Positions 42,788 through 54,915 of a stretch of 64,000 bases of DNA are shown here, piece by piece. Source of the stretch: Pisolithus tinctorius. Lineage: Eukaryota; Basidiomycota; Agaricomycetes; Boletales; Pisolithaceae. The first letter of the stretch is position 1. Each line of letters opens with the position of its first letter. The position numbers and the translations under genes were made by a program. The stretch covers positions 248,001 to 312,000 of the forward strand of contig JANFAH010000012.1 of the NCBI GenBank assembly GCA_024663395.1, given 5' to 3'. The notes beneath the pieces were generated by a model. It was not told the origin of the DNA, made no database searches, and was given only the letters and a program-made list of their open reading frames with translations.

Positions 42788-44638
42788 TGTCACACACCAA
42801 AGGTGTTGTGGACATGGTTACAGCTGACTCTGCCTAACTCATTGACGAGTTGCGCACAATGCCCAAGCATGCAGATGAAGACTAAAGGCCTCATGTGAAG
42901 AAAGACTGTTGGACATGAACAGTCATCCTTCGCACAAGAACAAGTCGTCAGTGCTAAAGAGAAAAGAGGAAGTGAGTTAAGTGCACATTAAAGGTTTTTA
43001 GCGCCCGTGTACGGCATTCCGGTTTTCGTCGTATCTCCACCATTTCCAAAGATATCAACTCCGTTCCCATGCTCGCTTAAAGTCCTCGGCCCCATGATTC
43101 TTCCTTCCAAATTTGGAGAGGATCCTCGCACCCTGCGCGTTTCTACAGCACTCCATCCATCAGACGCTCATTTCGCTAAGTCCATCAATCATGGCCACCT
43201 CTTCATCGATCATCTCGCTTGTCTCATTTGCCAGAGACAGTGGCTACATATATCTGCCAGGCATTCCCACCAGCTTCCGTCCTGAAGCCCCCTGGTTCAT
43301 CCCGTCATTGTCAGCCCCATCTCATCCCATGCAGCTTGGTCAGCATGTTCTCCTTGTCAGTATGACTTCCAGAAGGACGTTCTTTGGTCGCCTCAGGTCT
43401 GTCGCTCAGTTAGAAAGGTCTTATGTGGTCATTTCAGTCTCCCCAGTTGATGAAGCATATGGATCGTTCCTCCCTGCTCCTTGCACCGTCTTTATTCCAG
43501 TCTCGTCCATCATTCTTCCCACATTGCGACAGCTGCAGTATAATCTACTGTCCTCCAGCCTCCCTGATCCCATTCATGACGAGTATGACATGCATCTTGC
43601 CTTCTTACTGCAAGATCCAGCAGAAGACGTTCCCCCTTCTCCACCTCCTCCGTCAGAACCCCATTCATGAAGTTTTTGTTAACTTCGCTGAGAGGATGGA
43701 AGGGTGGGAGATGCGATCGTGTATGCTTCCATTGCCCCACAGACCCCCAACACCCTAGCCCCCTTTGACACCTGACTCATGCCCTTCAGTTCTGGAATTA
43801 ATACTTCCCTATCTCGAAACACCATCCATCTGTCATGCCATCTTTGGATCTAGGGATGTCTCCGCTGAGATCTAACTTGCATCACCACCCCCTAATGTGA
43901 TATCAGTGCGCTTACTCAGTTTCTGATTCTGTTTGACTCATTTTGTGATATTTTGACTATCCTTGACTCGTTTATTGCCAATACTTACCAATCTTCTTTG
44001 CTTGCTTACTTTTGATTTCTCACTTACTTATCATGATTACTCAGTCCTTACTCATTACTTACCAAGTGTTTGTGCCTTGTTTGTCACAAGCTGTGCTCCC
44101 CCCTCGGTATATAAACCCCCGTGTACTTAGCTACCGAGAAGCAAAATCAGAAGTCACTCAGCAGTCAGTTCAGTGCCTATCTCATTGTCGACAGTTGAGG
44201 CTCATTCGGAAGAGTCTATCTGTCATCATTCATATCATTGGTAGTTGAGGCTCCATCAAGGGTCTATCTACCTCTATTCATCATCAGCAGTATCATCAGT
44301 GCTTAGTCAGCAACCTCTTGTTTAGTCATCCATCCACTCCTGCATAACTCATCATTGACTTGTGCCAGGAGCACATCCTATCGAAATCCATTACTCCCAA
44401 GTCCTTTCGGCTGAACACCCCTGCTCTGTTCAGCATCCCCTTCTCAATCAGCGTTCATTCATCCTCTCCTGCATAACTCGTCGACGACTTGTGCCAGGAG
44501 CCCTCTACTTGAAGTCCCCCCCACACATTTAGGTTTCTCTGCACTCCAGGTTCCGCGGAGGCAAACCACCACTCGCTCTTATTTGTCTTTTGTGTTGGTT
44601 TGGTTGGTTTATACTGCCTTTCCACACTTTGACTCACA
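42788..44638 (+). mobile_element. LTR, family F copy 3 (best preserved)
   Basis: 1851 bp, TGTCACACACC to GACTCACA, CpG-rich compared with copies 1 and 2. The TATA box TATATAAA at 44108 places about 1.3 kb in U3, including a 159-residue ORF. Left and right flanks belong to different gypsy families in opposite orientation, so this is not a simple solo insertion. A deletion or recombination joined two sites. Confidence 0.88.
43191..43670 (+). CDS. U3-encoded ORF of LTR family F (unknown protein)
   Basis: 159 residues, upstream of the TATA box and sense with the element, so on a genomic RNA it would be the last ORF before the 3' end. It starts MATSSSIISLVSFARDSG. A central segment (MTSRRTFFGRLRSVAQLERS, then YVVISVSPVDEAYGSF) is followed by hydrophobic stretches (FIPVSSIILPTL) and it ends with a proline cluster, SPPPPSEP. 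Copy 1 has exactly the same length, and copy 2 retains most of the frame. An upstream in-frame ATG at 43113 exists. No domain recognised. U3 coding is rare; MMTV sag is a known precedent of position only. Conserved length argues that it was translated. Confidence 0.5.
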   Translation: MATSSSIISLVSFARDSGYIYLPGIPTSFRPEAPWFIPSLSAPSHPMQLGQHVLLVSMTSRRTFFGRLRSVAQLERSYVVISVSPVDEAYGSFLPAPCTVFIPVSSIILPTLRQLQYNLLSSSLPDPIHDEYDMHLAFLLQDPAEDVPPSPPPPSEPHS

Positions 44639-46969
44639 CTGGGGTGACATTGCCGGTCGCAAATTGAACCGAAAGATCTACTGCTTGGGTGACAATGAAA
44701 CTTGACAACCCATCAAAGAGCCAGAGTTGGATAGGGGACACAGGATAAGGGGCAAAAGGGTGTTGATTAACAAAGTCTTTATCTATGAAACTATGCATGG
44801 AACCGGAGTCCACTAGTGTACGAAACCAGGGTAAATCGTGACTGACAATAGAGACATGGGGGGTTAACGAGTTTGGACTAGAAAGAGCGGACGCGTTGAG
44901 GTGAGCCTCCATTGGTGCACAGCCAGAGTCAACGCAGCTCTCAGCCTGTGCGGAGTCCTGAGAGCTGCTACCTATTTTTTTGCCTCGGGGGCAGAGCCCG
45001 AGGTTGAGGCTGGTGCTGCCTCAGAGGTGGCCACAGCACGAGCTTTGGATTTCCCAGCTTTCTTGGGGCACTTATCTGCAAAATGTCTGGTGCCCCCACA
45101 GAACATGCAAAGGTTATTGTCTCTACAGTGTTTGCGCTCCTCCGGTGTCAACTTGCCATCCTTGCCCAATTTGTTTGAGTCCAGCTTGGTTGTGTTAGAG
45201 CCGGTCTGACCGGTCGAGGCAGGTTTGGACTGGGGTTGGTTACCGGAGTTGCTATTTCTGGAGTTGTTGCCGGTCTTGGATTTCTCTTGACTGGGCTTAG
45301 ACTGATTACTGTGGCCGGAGTTGGGAGTAGATTTTTTACCAGAGGATGACCCCTGGTGCTTACTAGACCGCTGAACCTCCTCTTTGTGCTCCCAGTAACA
45401 TGTGTCAATCTCCTGGGCTAGGTGGCGAAGCTCATGAAGGGTTCTTGGTTTGCTGACCTGGCAGACCTCGTCTTTGATATGGTCGGGGAGACCAGTGTAG
45501 AAGAAGTGGCGCAGAGTGCCATCACCGTATCCCCAGACTTGTGAGGCAAGCTGGTTGAATTCGACCACATACTTATTGATCCAGTGATTATCTTTCATTT
45601 GGAGGTGGTCCAGCTGGCTTTCAGCGTCAGCCACCGGGTCATGAGGTCCAAAAGTAGTTTGAAGTTCTATGATGAACTCCTTCCAGGAGTCCATCCAGTA
45701 GGGCCGGTCCTCTGGGTCTTCAGTCCCAAGTAGGTCCAGTTTGAACCACTCGAGAGCCATCCCTTTCAGGAATGACTGTGTGAAAGTGACCTTGGCTTGA
45801 TCACTTCGAAAGGCCCAGGGCCGGTCCCAGAAGTTAAGTTCGCACTGGATAAGAAATGTGCGCAGCTTCTTTGGGTCTGTCCCATTGAAGGTGTCTGGTT
45901 CGCACAACTTGGTTCTAGAGGATGACTCAGAGCTGGTGCAAGCATTATGTGCGAGGAGCTCGATGGCTTTGGCAAGATTATCAAGCATGGTTACACCAGG
46001 TTCAACGTCATCCTCTGGGAGGGGTTCTTCATCGTCATTATCTGGGTCATCTCCCAGCCTGTCGTTGCCAGGACCATCATCACCGGGGTGATTGAAGTCA
46101 TCTGGTTCGTCTGGGTCCGGTTCATCATCCGGATCGTTAGTGGGTGTGAGAGGTCGATTAGGGATGGGGGTAGTGGATCTATGGGCTGAGAAGCCCCTGA
46201 AGTTATTGACTTCACCGGGCGACCTTCTGGCTGTCCCTAAGGACACCAGGGCAGCGGCACAGCGCAAGTTGACTGCTGAAGCGGAATCTGGGTTGGTGGT
46301 AGCACGTGCCCATGCTGCTTGGGTTCTGGTTTGGGTAGGCATGCCGAGGGATGAGCAGAAGGGTGTTGACCCACACAAGTGTGAGTCTGAAATACTGTTA
46401 AGTCTGGGTCTTCACCAGTCCAAGGCCGCTCCAGAGTCCGGTTGGGGGTTAGAGGGTAATACGAGATATCAAGGGGTTTGGACTATTGAACTTAGCGACT
46501 GAGGGCGCAGCGCTATTCCCTTGCATGGGCCATAGTCTGGTCAAGAGACAGAAGACAGAGGACGAGAGAGACTGGGTTAAGACGAGAACTAGTTTGATTT
46601 CAGACTGAGGCTAAACAGAATATCCTACAGCTTAAATACTAGAAGTAACCTAAGTGTAATGTAGCACCAGAGACCAGTCTGTGCCGGTACAGCGATGATT
46701 GGTAAGTAGTGTTACAAAGAATCTTATCAAGCAAGGACTATGAACAAGGGATTACCGGGAACCGGGGCAGGACATGTGGCTGGGCTGGGTGTTACACCGG
46801 CCTGGTACCAACTGAGGGGACAACTTGACTGGACACTGCCTTGCAGTGCCTCACGAGCTAACACGTTTCTGGGTCGAAGGGTCAAGGCCAGGACCGGGGC
46901 AAGGGTTGGACAGGACTGGTCGAGACCGGGATAGAGCCAGTCTGGGGTGGTCTGGGCACGGTCATGACA
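44639..46969 (-). mobile_element. Truncated CCGG-family gypsy element
   Basis: 5' LTR (46396-46969, 574 bp), self-priming site, complete-length gag and the beginning of protease (LVDSGSMHSFIDKD, about 44800) end at 44638, where the family-F LTR begins. The order matches 30216 to about 32550 of the intact element. Differences are overwhelmingly C-to-T/G-to-A, giving Arg-to-Trp/Cys/Gln/His changes. Its 5' end lies inside an intron of the Plavaka-associated gene. Confidence 0.92.
44972..46342 (-). pseudogene. Gag of the truncated CCGG-family copy
   Basis: 456 codons, exactly the length of the intact gag and without a frameshift or stop, starting at MPTQTRTQAAWARAT. Arg residues are lost at CpG codons (CGGTRHFADKC instead of CGGTGHFADKC, NFWDRPW for NFRDRPQ). 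It keeps seven adenines before TAG. It is an open frame, but it belongs to an element without pol. Confidence 0.85.
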
Positions 46970-47042
46970 GGTTATGCCAGTAGCACATACAGCACATGAA
47001 GTAGCTAAACAGCCTGAGACTCGACTGACAATGACAATATAA
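46970..47042. other. Remainder of a Plavaka-associated intron
   Basis: Follows a GTAAGTAG donor after GGGAAAGG on the minus strand. The CCGG-family element is inserted in it. Confidence 0.45.
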
Positions 47043-48824
47043 CTACTTACCCTTTCCCTTGTGCTGGGTGACACGATGTTCCTTTGCAGGCGGTTCCTGG
47101 GTATTCACTGGTGCAGCCGCTGAAACTTCAGCCATCCTCGAGCCAGAATGACTTCTTCTGACAGGTAACTCCCTTCCATGACTAGATACAGATGGTAGAG
47201 CAGATGTATGACTGCCGCTGAGTGAAAGATTTGATATGTCAACTGAAAGTGCCGAGGAGACCGAGTTTGCCTGAGAAATAACAACCGAGTCTGCAGCATG
47301 TCCATGGGTTGCTTCTGGCATGTGACGTGAAATAGAGGTAGAGTTGGGTCCATTGAAGTGTAGGTCGGGGGGAGGTGTTGGCTGCTGGGGGCCATCCAAC
47401 TGCGCCAAGATGTCAGACTCCCATGTGGAAGCTACCAAGGTGTCGTTGGACGAGCCCAATGCTGCATTAGTGGAGGCGTTACTCAAGGCATTCCATACGC
47501 CCTGATTGACAAACTCCATCACTTCCAATGACCACTCTCGTTTTGATGGGTGACTCAATAGCTCGATGAAATACTCGAAGTCATCCTGATATCTGAATCC
47601 ACTTTCTTCACCAATGGTCATAAGCTCACGGTCACTCGATAATAAGTACTGTGCCTGTTAAACATTTGTCAGAATATGCAGACCAGAAGAAAAAGGTGAC
47701 ACAAGACTTACAAAGGTAGCAGCGATGGCGCTCAGGCCAGCCGAAGGGCCGGATATCCCCAACTTCTGACCTCATCCCTGTGGACCACCCCTTCACTTGC
47801 CAGTGAGGACTCCCTTGCCAAAAACCATGACTCAAATGATCTTATAGAAGTAATCAGTGTATGTATAGTCGTAAGTAGTGAAAAAAACTTACATTAACCA
47901 GGAGTGGGGTTTTGAATAAATCCCTAGCCACCGGAGCGTCTGGTTTGGGAAAGAGGATTGGTGAGAGAGGGGTATAGCAAGTGTCAACGTTCCCAGGGTG
48001 CATCTTCAGCAGTACTCTCACAGCCTCGTTTGACCCATGCAGAGCTCTTGAATTCTCATTTGCGAATAAGTTGGCACTAAGTTCCAAGTGTGCAAAGAGT
48101 TGCTGCACATTATCCTTAACAGGCTTGAGGATGTTGGGCCTCTCGGCCCCAACTGCATTTGAAAACTAAAAGGTGATCAACACCAGCCTTCGAATTATGG
48201 ATTGGGAATGTCAACCTACCACATGGCCAAAGTTACCATACGTTGTCACATGGACCTTGAGGTTACTGGGTAGCATGAAGTAGAGTTCTGCTTTGAAGCC
48301 CGTGATTTTTGATTCAGGCGTACTCCAGCAGGCAGGGTCAGTCAGATCATATCCAGGCAGTGGAGTGATGAGTGGGAAAACATATTTAGGGACCCAGAAA
48401 TGATAGAAGAAGCAATACTTTTTTGCCTGGGTGATGATGTTGTTGTCCAATACGGTGTTCAGGTTGTTCTCTACAGCTTTCTTGCGGCTCTGCGGGAGGG
48501 TGGAGAGTAGACTGTTATAATTGATTCGTAGCTGCTTCATCTGAACGTGAAGCTTCGAGTATGCCAGCTGAGTGGCACCAAGTGCCTGTTACCATAGTGT
48601 AAGCGATAACTGTGTCGAGACTGAAAGAATGATGAAGGAAAGGGACATACACTGCATAGCTGGGGAGCACTAGCATCCGGAGGTGGTTTGCACATGATTC
48701 TCCACCATTCCCAAAGCTCTTCAAGGTCAGAGGTCTCATCATCATCAGAGTGGTCCGAGTGTGAGTTGGTGCCAGAAGAGTCCGAATCAACATTACGAAG
48801 TGCATCTGTAAAGTCCTCAGGCAT
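47043..48824 (-). pseudogene. Plavaka-associated second gene, multi-exon, truncated
   Basis: Starts about MPEDFTDALRNVDSDSSGTN at 48824, a few dozen bases after the transposase stop. Exon pieces: QLAYSKLHVQMKQLRINYNS and YCFFYHFWVPKYVFPLITPL (48580-48215), VGAERPNILKPVKDNVQQLF and SPILFPKPDAPVARDLFKTP (48165-47900), then an S/T/P-rich C-terminal piece (47640-47043). The W..F, AE, ERxNI and SPILFP landmarks resemble an accessory protein often found beside basidiomycete Plavaka transposases. Its function is unknown to me. The 3' part is lost at the inserted gypsy element. Confidence 0.5.
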
Positions 48825-48885
48825 GCCTACAAAAGAGAACTTGATGATGATTTGAGCCAAAATTGACAAGAGGACAAAAGTGCCA

Positions 48886-51800
48886 CTACTCAGCCTGGGT
48901 CTGTTTTACGTTGCAGGCCTCCTTAAAAGCCTTCAAGTCCACCCTGACTCCGAGAAGAGAGCTGTTGGGTGATGTAAAACACATGTCAGTGAGACGATGA
49001 CAAGTAACACTTACTTGCGACACCAGCAACATGCAGCACGTCTTCAGGAATCATTTCAATGGGTGTTTCATCACCGCAATGCCATGCGGTCACTCCCTGA
49101 CAGCCATACCAGTAATAATAGTAGTATCATGATGCAATAAGATGTAATAGCACAGTGTACAAAGAATCACATATCGCAAACCAATCACATTCATTCTGAC
49201 ACTGGCCCTCCAACATCTGGGTCTGATTGTTCTGACCCTACCGGTATAGAATCAAGATCAGTTTGAATGAAGTAATACACAACAATGGGGATCACCTACC
49301 CAAAGTATTGCTTTGAGTTTCGGCTGACATTTGGTCAGAGTCAGAACTTGAATCCTGTTCAGCTGCTTCTGGCGCTTGGCGCCAAGTCTGAGTCCATCTC
49401 TTCATGCAAAGAAACATGTCACCATCAGTATGCTCAACAACTAAAAACTTGCCATGGTGGCTTGGATCTGGGTAAAGCAATGCACCCTGAATGATTGACT
49501 TTACAGGAATGAATATCGATGCTGCATGGGATACAGCTTTGACTCGGGTAAGTCGGAAATCTTGGTCCAACCTGCGCACTCCAGTTCCAGCCATGAGTGG
49601 CTGAATGAGTGCAAACTGAAAAATGTCCTCAAATGCTGCAATTTTACAAGTGAACATAAATATAAGTCAAACAAAGGCAGTCTTGGTCTCCAAAAGTTGA
49701 ATGAGAGCGCAATCGTACCATGGCCAACCATGGAAGCTTGGACTACATCTGATGTGGTTCACAGCGACCTTCCAGTCCACCACTGAAGCATAGTTAACCT
49801 TCAAATACCGATACTCCCAGACCTTTGAGGGAAATGCCAGGGGATAAGTCTGTATACAGACGAGGAAGTAGGACATACTGTGTCTGTTCCTTGTAATCGT
49901 ATCCACGTGTTGAGGGGATACCCATAGGTGGGGAGGCAAGCATTGAGGAAAATTTCCAGCCTCTGATGGAATCCCTCAAATGCCCAATCATCCCAGTGAG
50001 TGTTCTCAACATCAGAAAGTGTGCTAGGTTGCTGGGGTGCACCAAGCCTGGTGTTTCCTTCAAATGGCTCATCATTGTCCTCATCATCGGTAAAATGAGT
50101 AATGCGTTCATTTTCTGCATCAATGTGTGCTTGAATGAGTTTGATCGCAAATCGATGGTGGTCAATACAGAGAATCTAAATGAAGCATTGTGAGACAACA
50201 TCTCTAAGTAAGGACTTAATACGCACCTGCCCCGCAACATCCTTTCCATTAGAACAATCCTGGTATGCATCTTTGAGTGGACTGTGCATCTTCTCATTCG
50301 GCCAAGCACTGTAATTACGAACGGCACCTTTGCTCCGAATGTCGCAGGTAACGTGCTTCCAGAGGTGTGCCTTGGGAAAGTTCCAGTTGTCCTTGAGGCC
50401 TGTATCATGCAAATGGTGAATGCGGGATCGGTATGCCTATTTTCAAAAATCATTGTATGATAATGGACAATCAAAGGAGCGGAATACCTTGAGTTCACCC
50501 CTGAAAACAAGAAGTTCATCTTCGATCATACCAAGGGTCGCCTCAGTGTGTACATCAAGCCCGATGAGAGTTTCAAGCTGTAGGTAGCTGCAAATCATAT
50601 GCAGCAACTGGTACCCAACTTGAGATGTTGTGGATGTCAAAATGTCGAGGGCAGCATAGAAACATTGCTATTCCAGAGTGATCGTTAGCCATGTTTAAAC
50701 ATGCATCCTAATTAGATTACCCTGGTGAGATCTCGCATTTTGTTTCTGTCAGAAAATGTGATGTGGATCACAGTATCAAAATGTGCGAGGCCTCACCAAT
50801 GGGGAAAGGCAGAAACTCTGTGTGATAGTCAGCCAGTCCTGCAGCCTAATTGAATTGTCTTACCGTTCTTCTAAACATGTCTCAAAATCACAGCCAAGTT
50901 CATTGACGACAATCTTGAGCTCCTCATGCATGTGCTTGCCTCCCAAGCTGCTGTGCAGGGAGTGAAGTGGCTCGAAGCTTGCAGCCTGTTCAGGCTCTGA
51001 GTGTTCTACCGACCAAAAAATGTTCTATCATACATTCTGTCAGTCATATACATAGATTCATAATGCATGTCGAAGTCCTACCTTGACGGGACGTAACCCA
51101 AGAGATTTCAGTTTCTTCTTGCCAGCTGACTTCTTCTGCTCATATAACACCAGCACTTCTTGATGTTGCTTGGTTGTGCACATTTCATATGTCTTCAATA
51201 AGTCCCAAAGCTCCTCCAAAGGGACTAGGCAAAATGGGCATGGGAATTTGCATTTCATGCCTCGTATAAGCATCATCACACAGCTAAAAAGACTGGGTTT
51301 CATAAGTACAATCGATTTGCAGACAAATTAGTGCTTACAGTTCTTCGTAGTCAGCTGACAAGATAAGAATAACTGGAAAGAGCCACCAGCGAATGTTGTC
51401 ATAGCATTCATGCAGGTAGCCAACCTTTGAGAGCTCCGCAACTTTCTCAAGGAGCTTATAGAAGGCTTTGTGCCAGACGACACACTTGAAATTTACATAG
51501 CCAGTCTTTCTCTCCTCACTTGCAAGCTTGGGAACCTGCAAAAACCTGTTTGATCAATTTATTACTCTAAAGAAAAGAGATATCATACTCACAATCGGAA
51601 GCCAGCCTACCACACAGCCACCACCATATCGCTCACCATTGCAAATGTGAACTGGGAGGTTGGCACAATGTGCTACCATGGGGTAACCCTTGACAGTACC
51701 ATGAGATGACAGCTGTGTCTTGTCAGTGTAAAGAATAAATGCAAAAGGGACAGCATTCTCTGCATGCATGGGTAACCACAACTTCATTTGCATAACAGGA

Positions 51801-53108
51801 AGAAAGACAGTGAATTTACACAGTACAACAGTATGAAATAATATTAATTACAATGCACTTGAATATCCCACCAACAATCACCTGTCCAAGGTTCGGAGTA
51901 GAAGCATTCATATGTCTCACCATCAAGTTTGAATACCCATTCAGCATCCCAGATGAAGTGCAGTGCAAGAGAAGGATTTTGCAATAAATCGAGGGCCCAG
52001 TCCCACAGAGGGTGGATGTGGATGGGGAATGTCATGTCACTGCCTTTATAGGGCACAGCAATTTCAAACTTCGAGAACTGATGAGCAGCTGGCAAGTGAG
52101 CCACTTGTCAAAAGCACACTGGAAATAAACAACTTACTGGTGTTAGTTGTGCCGCCACTCTATCCAAAGCAGTGCAAAGCCCAGCATCATTACGCAGTGT
52201 GACACTTGCTGTTCCTTTCCATATACAATGAATCAACTTGAGAAGGGAATCAACCTGAGTTGAGCTAAGCCCAGCTTCCATGGTGACAGTAGCAAAAATG
52301 TAATCACCCTCCGAAGCAAAAGGGCGCCAGGGCTCACGGTCCGGGGCCATGTATTTGAGGTTTTGCTGGCCAAACTCTTCAGCAGATTGGAAAAGCGTTG
52401 GGTGCTTGCTACAGGGATGAAATTCAGTCTTGAATTCGGGACAATGGTCATTTCGGACATCCAGCACAGTGGAGTTGACTGAGTGACCTGCCACTTGGGC
52501 TGCAATCGACATGTCAGAGTCGAAATTCATCACACACAACAGGAGATTAGTTGAATTCCAGTTAAAGAGACAAACGTTCTGAACTTACCTGAGTCTGGTG
52601 TATTCCTACCATGAGGACTCACCATACCCATCAACGCGTCATCTTCATTGAGAGCGAAACCAGTTGGTGATCCTGTGCCACAACATGTAAGCATTGAGAG
52701 CGACACCAGAGTGGTCTACGTACCAGGAATTGATTGTGAAGGGCCTGCTGACAGCTGCCTGAGTGGCACTGGTATTACAGCCGCTGCAGAGCCCGAAGAC
52801 CCAGTGATGCCAGGGTGCACTAACAACGAGGACGTAGCTGTGATTGCTTCCTTAGCAATTTCAGCTAGTAAACCACCATTGTAAATTAATGGACAGATGG
52901 GAGGGGGGAAAGATATTGACTTACTTCGATGGACATCTCGTATGTATGCCTTATTGTGTTTGTCTCATTCTTTGCGGTTCACATGCTCCTTCACACAATT
53001 GGTCTCATGCTTTTTGATCCCTTGTGGTAGATAGAGATTCCCGCAGTGCTTGCAAGGTTGCTTAGTGGATGACTCTTTTGACTGCTGGTAAGTTTGATGT
53101 GGGGGCAT
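48886..53108 (-). pseudogene. Plavaka (CACTA-like) DNA transposase, multi-exon, decayed
   Basis: DDE transposase of the basidiomycete Plavaka group. It begins MPPHQTYQQSKESSTKQ followed by a C2H2-like finger (CKHCGNLYLPQGIKKHETNC). Further exon landmarks: TEFHPCSKHPTLFQS (52440), LWDWALDLLQNP (52000), AVPFAFILYTDKTQL (51740), RWWLFPVILILSADYEE (51350), FPCPFCLVPLEELWDL (51230), YQLLHMICSYLQLETL (50600), FPKAHLWKHVTCDI and NEKMHSPLKDAYQD (50370-50260), GVRRLDQDFRLTRV and DGDMFLCMKRW (49590-49400), ending VKQTQAE at 48886. Introns of about 50-70 bp separate them. A TGA interrupts the first exon (RKE-DKHNKAY), and several conserved Arg are Cys, Trp or His, so it is non-functional. Confidence 0.82.
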
Positions 53109-53599
53109 GGTGGACAGAGGGCAACAGGCAAAAGCAATTTGGGTCAGACCCGAAACGACCCATAATAATAATATGTAATATGTAATTGATGAGTTAGATC
53201 AGAAAATCGATAATCATCACGTCACATGCACTTGCAATGATTCGTTGGGCTTAAGGTGCACATCCAAATACTGAATGGAGTATTGTTATGGCATTGATAT
53301 GATAAGACAAGATAAAATATCATTACATTGCTATTGTTATGCCATTGAACCAGGCATCTCAGTCACATGACAAGCCGCCAGGATTGTCATGGCACTTTAC
53401 TTTTTTGCAACATCCTGTACAGCATGTACAGTCAACAATCAAGCACCCTACCAACCCCAGGCTAGTCTCACATATGCCCTAAGTAAGATGTTCACCTGAA
53501 AACCAAAGAAGTAAGCTTTTCACTATATTCAAACTCCAACACTACTACACAAGTTAATACTCTACTAGATACTACAACTATGCTTTCTCAGAAATCACT
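53109..53599. other. Plavaka 5' non-coding region
   Basis: A/T-rich sequence upstream of the transposase ATG. No ORF and no clear promoter box assigned. Confidence 0.4.
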
Positions 53600-54480
53600 G
53601 CACACTACAAAAAGCACACTATAGGGCCATCCCATACTACTACCAACTTGTGGTAATCAAATTGGTAGTAGATTACTAGCCCATTAGCCAACAACCCTAA
53701 TCAACTACACTTTCTTCATAATCAAACAAGCACACTCTAGGGCTGTCCCAAATTAGCCAACAACCCTAATCAACTATGCTTTCTTGGTAATCAGAGAAGC
53801 ACACTCTAGGACTATTCCATGCTACTACCAACTTGTGACAATCAAATTGGTAGTAGTCTAAAACACTACACTACACTTTGTTGGTAATAAAAAATGCAGA
53901 CACTACACAACAAATACTACACTCTGTTGATCATCAAAATTGTGAACACTACTCTACAAGCACTTCACTCCACTACACTTTTTTTATAATCAAAAATGTG
54001 ACACTACACAACACCACCTCACTTTTCCAGTATTCAAAAATGCAGACACTATACAACACCAGACTAAGTAATCAAAAAAGCAGACACTACCCAACAAACC
54101 ACTACATTTTTGGTAGTGAAAAATGTAGAGCCACAGGAAGTAGTCACATTATGATGATGTCATAATGAAAGTTGTAGTGCCTGATTATGAGATCATGAGA
54201 CTTTGCTTACCTTATCATGAAGTGCAAAAATGTGCAAGAAAAATACAAAATACTTGAAAAAACACAAATCTTTCAACACACTATTTCATCAGATTGTGAT
54301 GAGATCATAAGTAAACCTGTAGCCCTTGACAGGATGATCACAACAGTGTGCTTGCCTCATCATGATTCACAAAAGTGGGTGAGCTACAGGCAAAGAAGTT
54401 CTACCAGTGAATCACCACCAACTCACTACTACCTAGCACTATCTGGTAGCAAGTAACAAATGTAAATACCAACTGTACAG
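53600..54480. repeat. Subterminal repeat array of the Plavaka element
   Basis: At least three imperfect repeats of about 80-100 bp begin GCACACTMTAGG (53613, 53728, 53802) and contain CCAACAACCCTAATCAACTA and CTACCAACTTGTG. From 53870 to 54120 a shorter word, CACTACACAACA with an AATCAAAAA spacer, recurs. Such arrays are typical transposase-binding regions near ends of CACTA-type elements. I could not fix the terminal inverted repeat. Confidence 0.6.
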
Positions 54481-54915
54481 ACTACCAACTATAACTACCA
54501 AGCTCCACAACACTACATGTGGGAGCCTGTGGGGGATGTACTACTGTGGTGCTGTGGTGCTGTTGCACTGTGAGTCCAAGGGATGGTGTGGCTGGAACTT
54601 TACAATGAATTCTATCTGAACAACATTTTAGATCAAGAGTGGCATAATATGGTACATCATGACTATCTGTAGTTTGATACACCAAGTAGATTGGATGAGA
54701 TTATCATTTGGGATTATTGGGATTTTGGCAGTTCATAAATAAGTGAACTGATCTAACAATCTAAGCACAGTCCAGGCAATCTCCACTAATCAATGCCTGT
54801 GATTTCCAGATCTGTCATTGCCATAGGTGTAATATAACCTGACTGCAGTGAAGCAACCATAGGTGAGAAGTTGGGTGGTTTGCAGATGTAAGACATTCAG
54901 GTGTTGTTAAACCTG

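Noticed and set aside
42788..44638. Clean solo-LTR insertion of family F
   Set aside because: The two flanks come from different families in opposite orientation and no duplication matches.
46970..47042. Searching for a 5-bp duplication of the truncated CCGG-family copy
   Set aside because: Its other end was lost at 44638, so no partner for the right flank can exist in the window.
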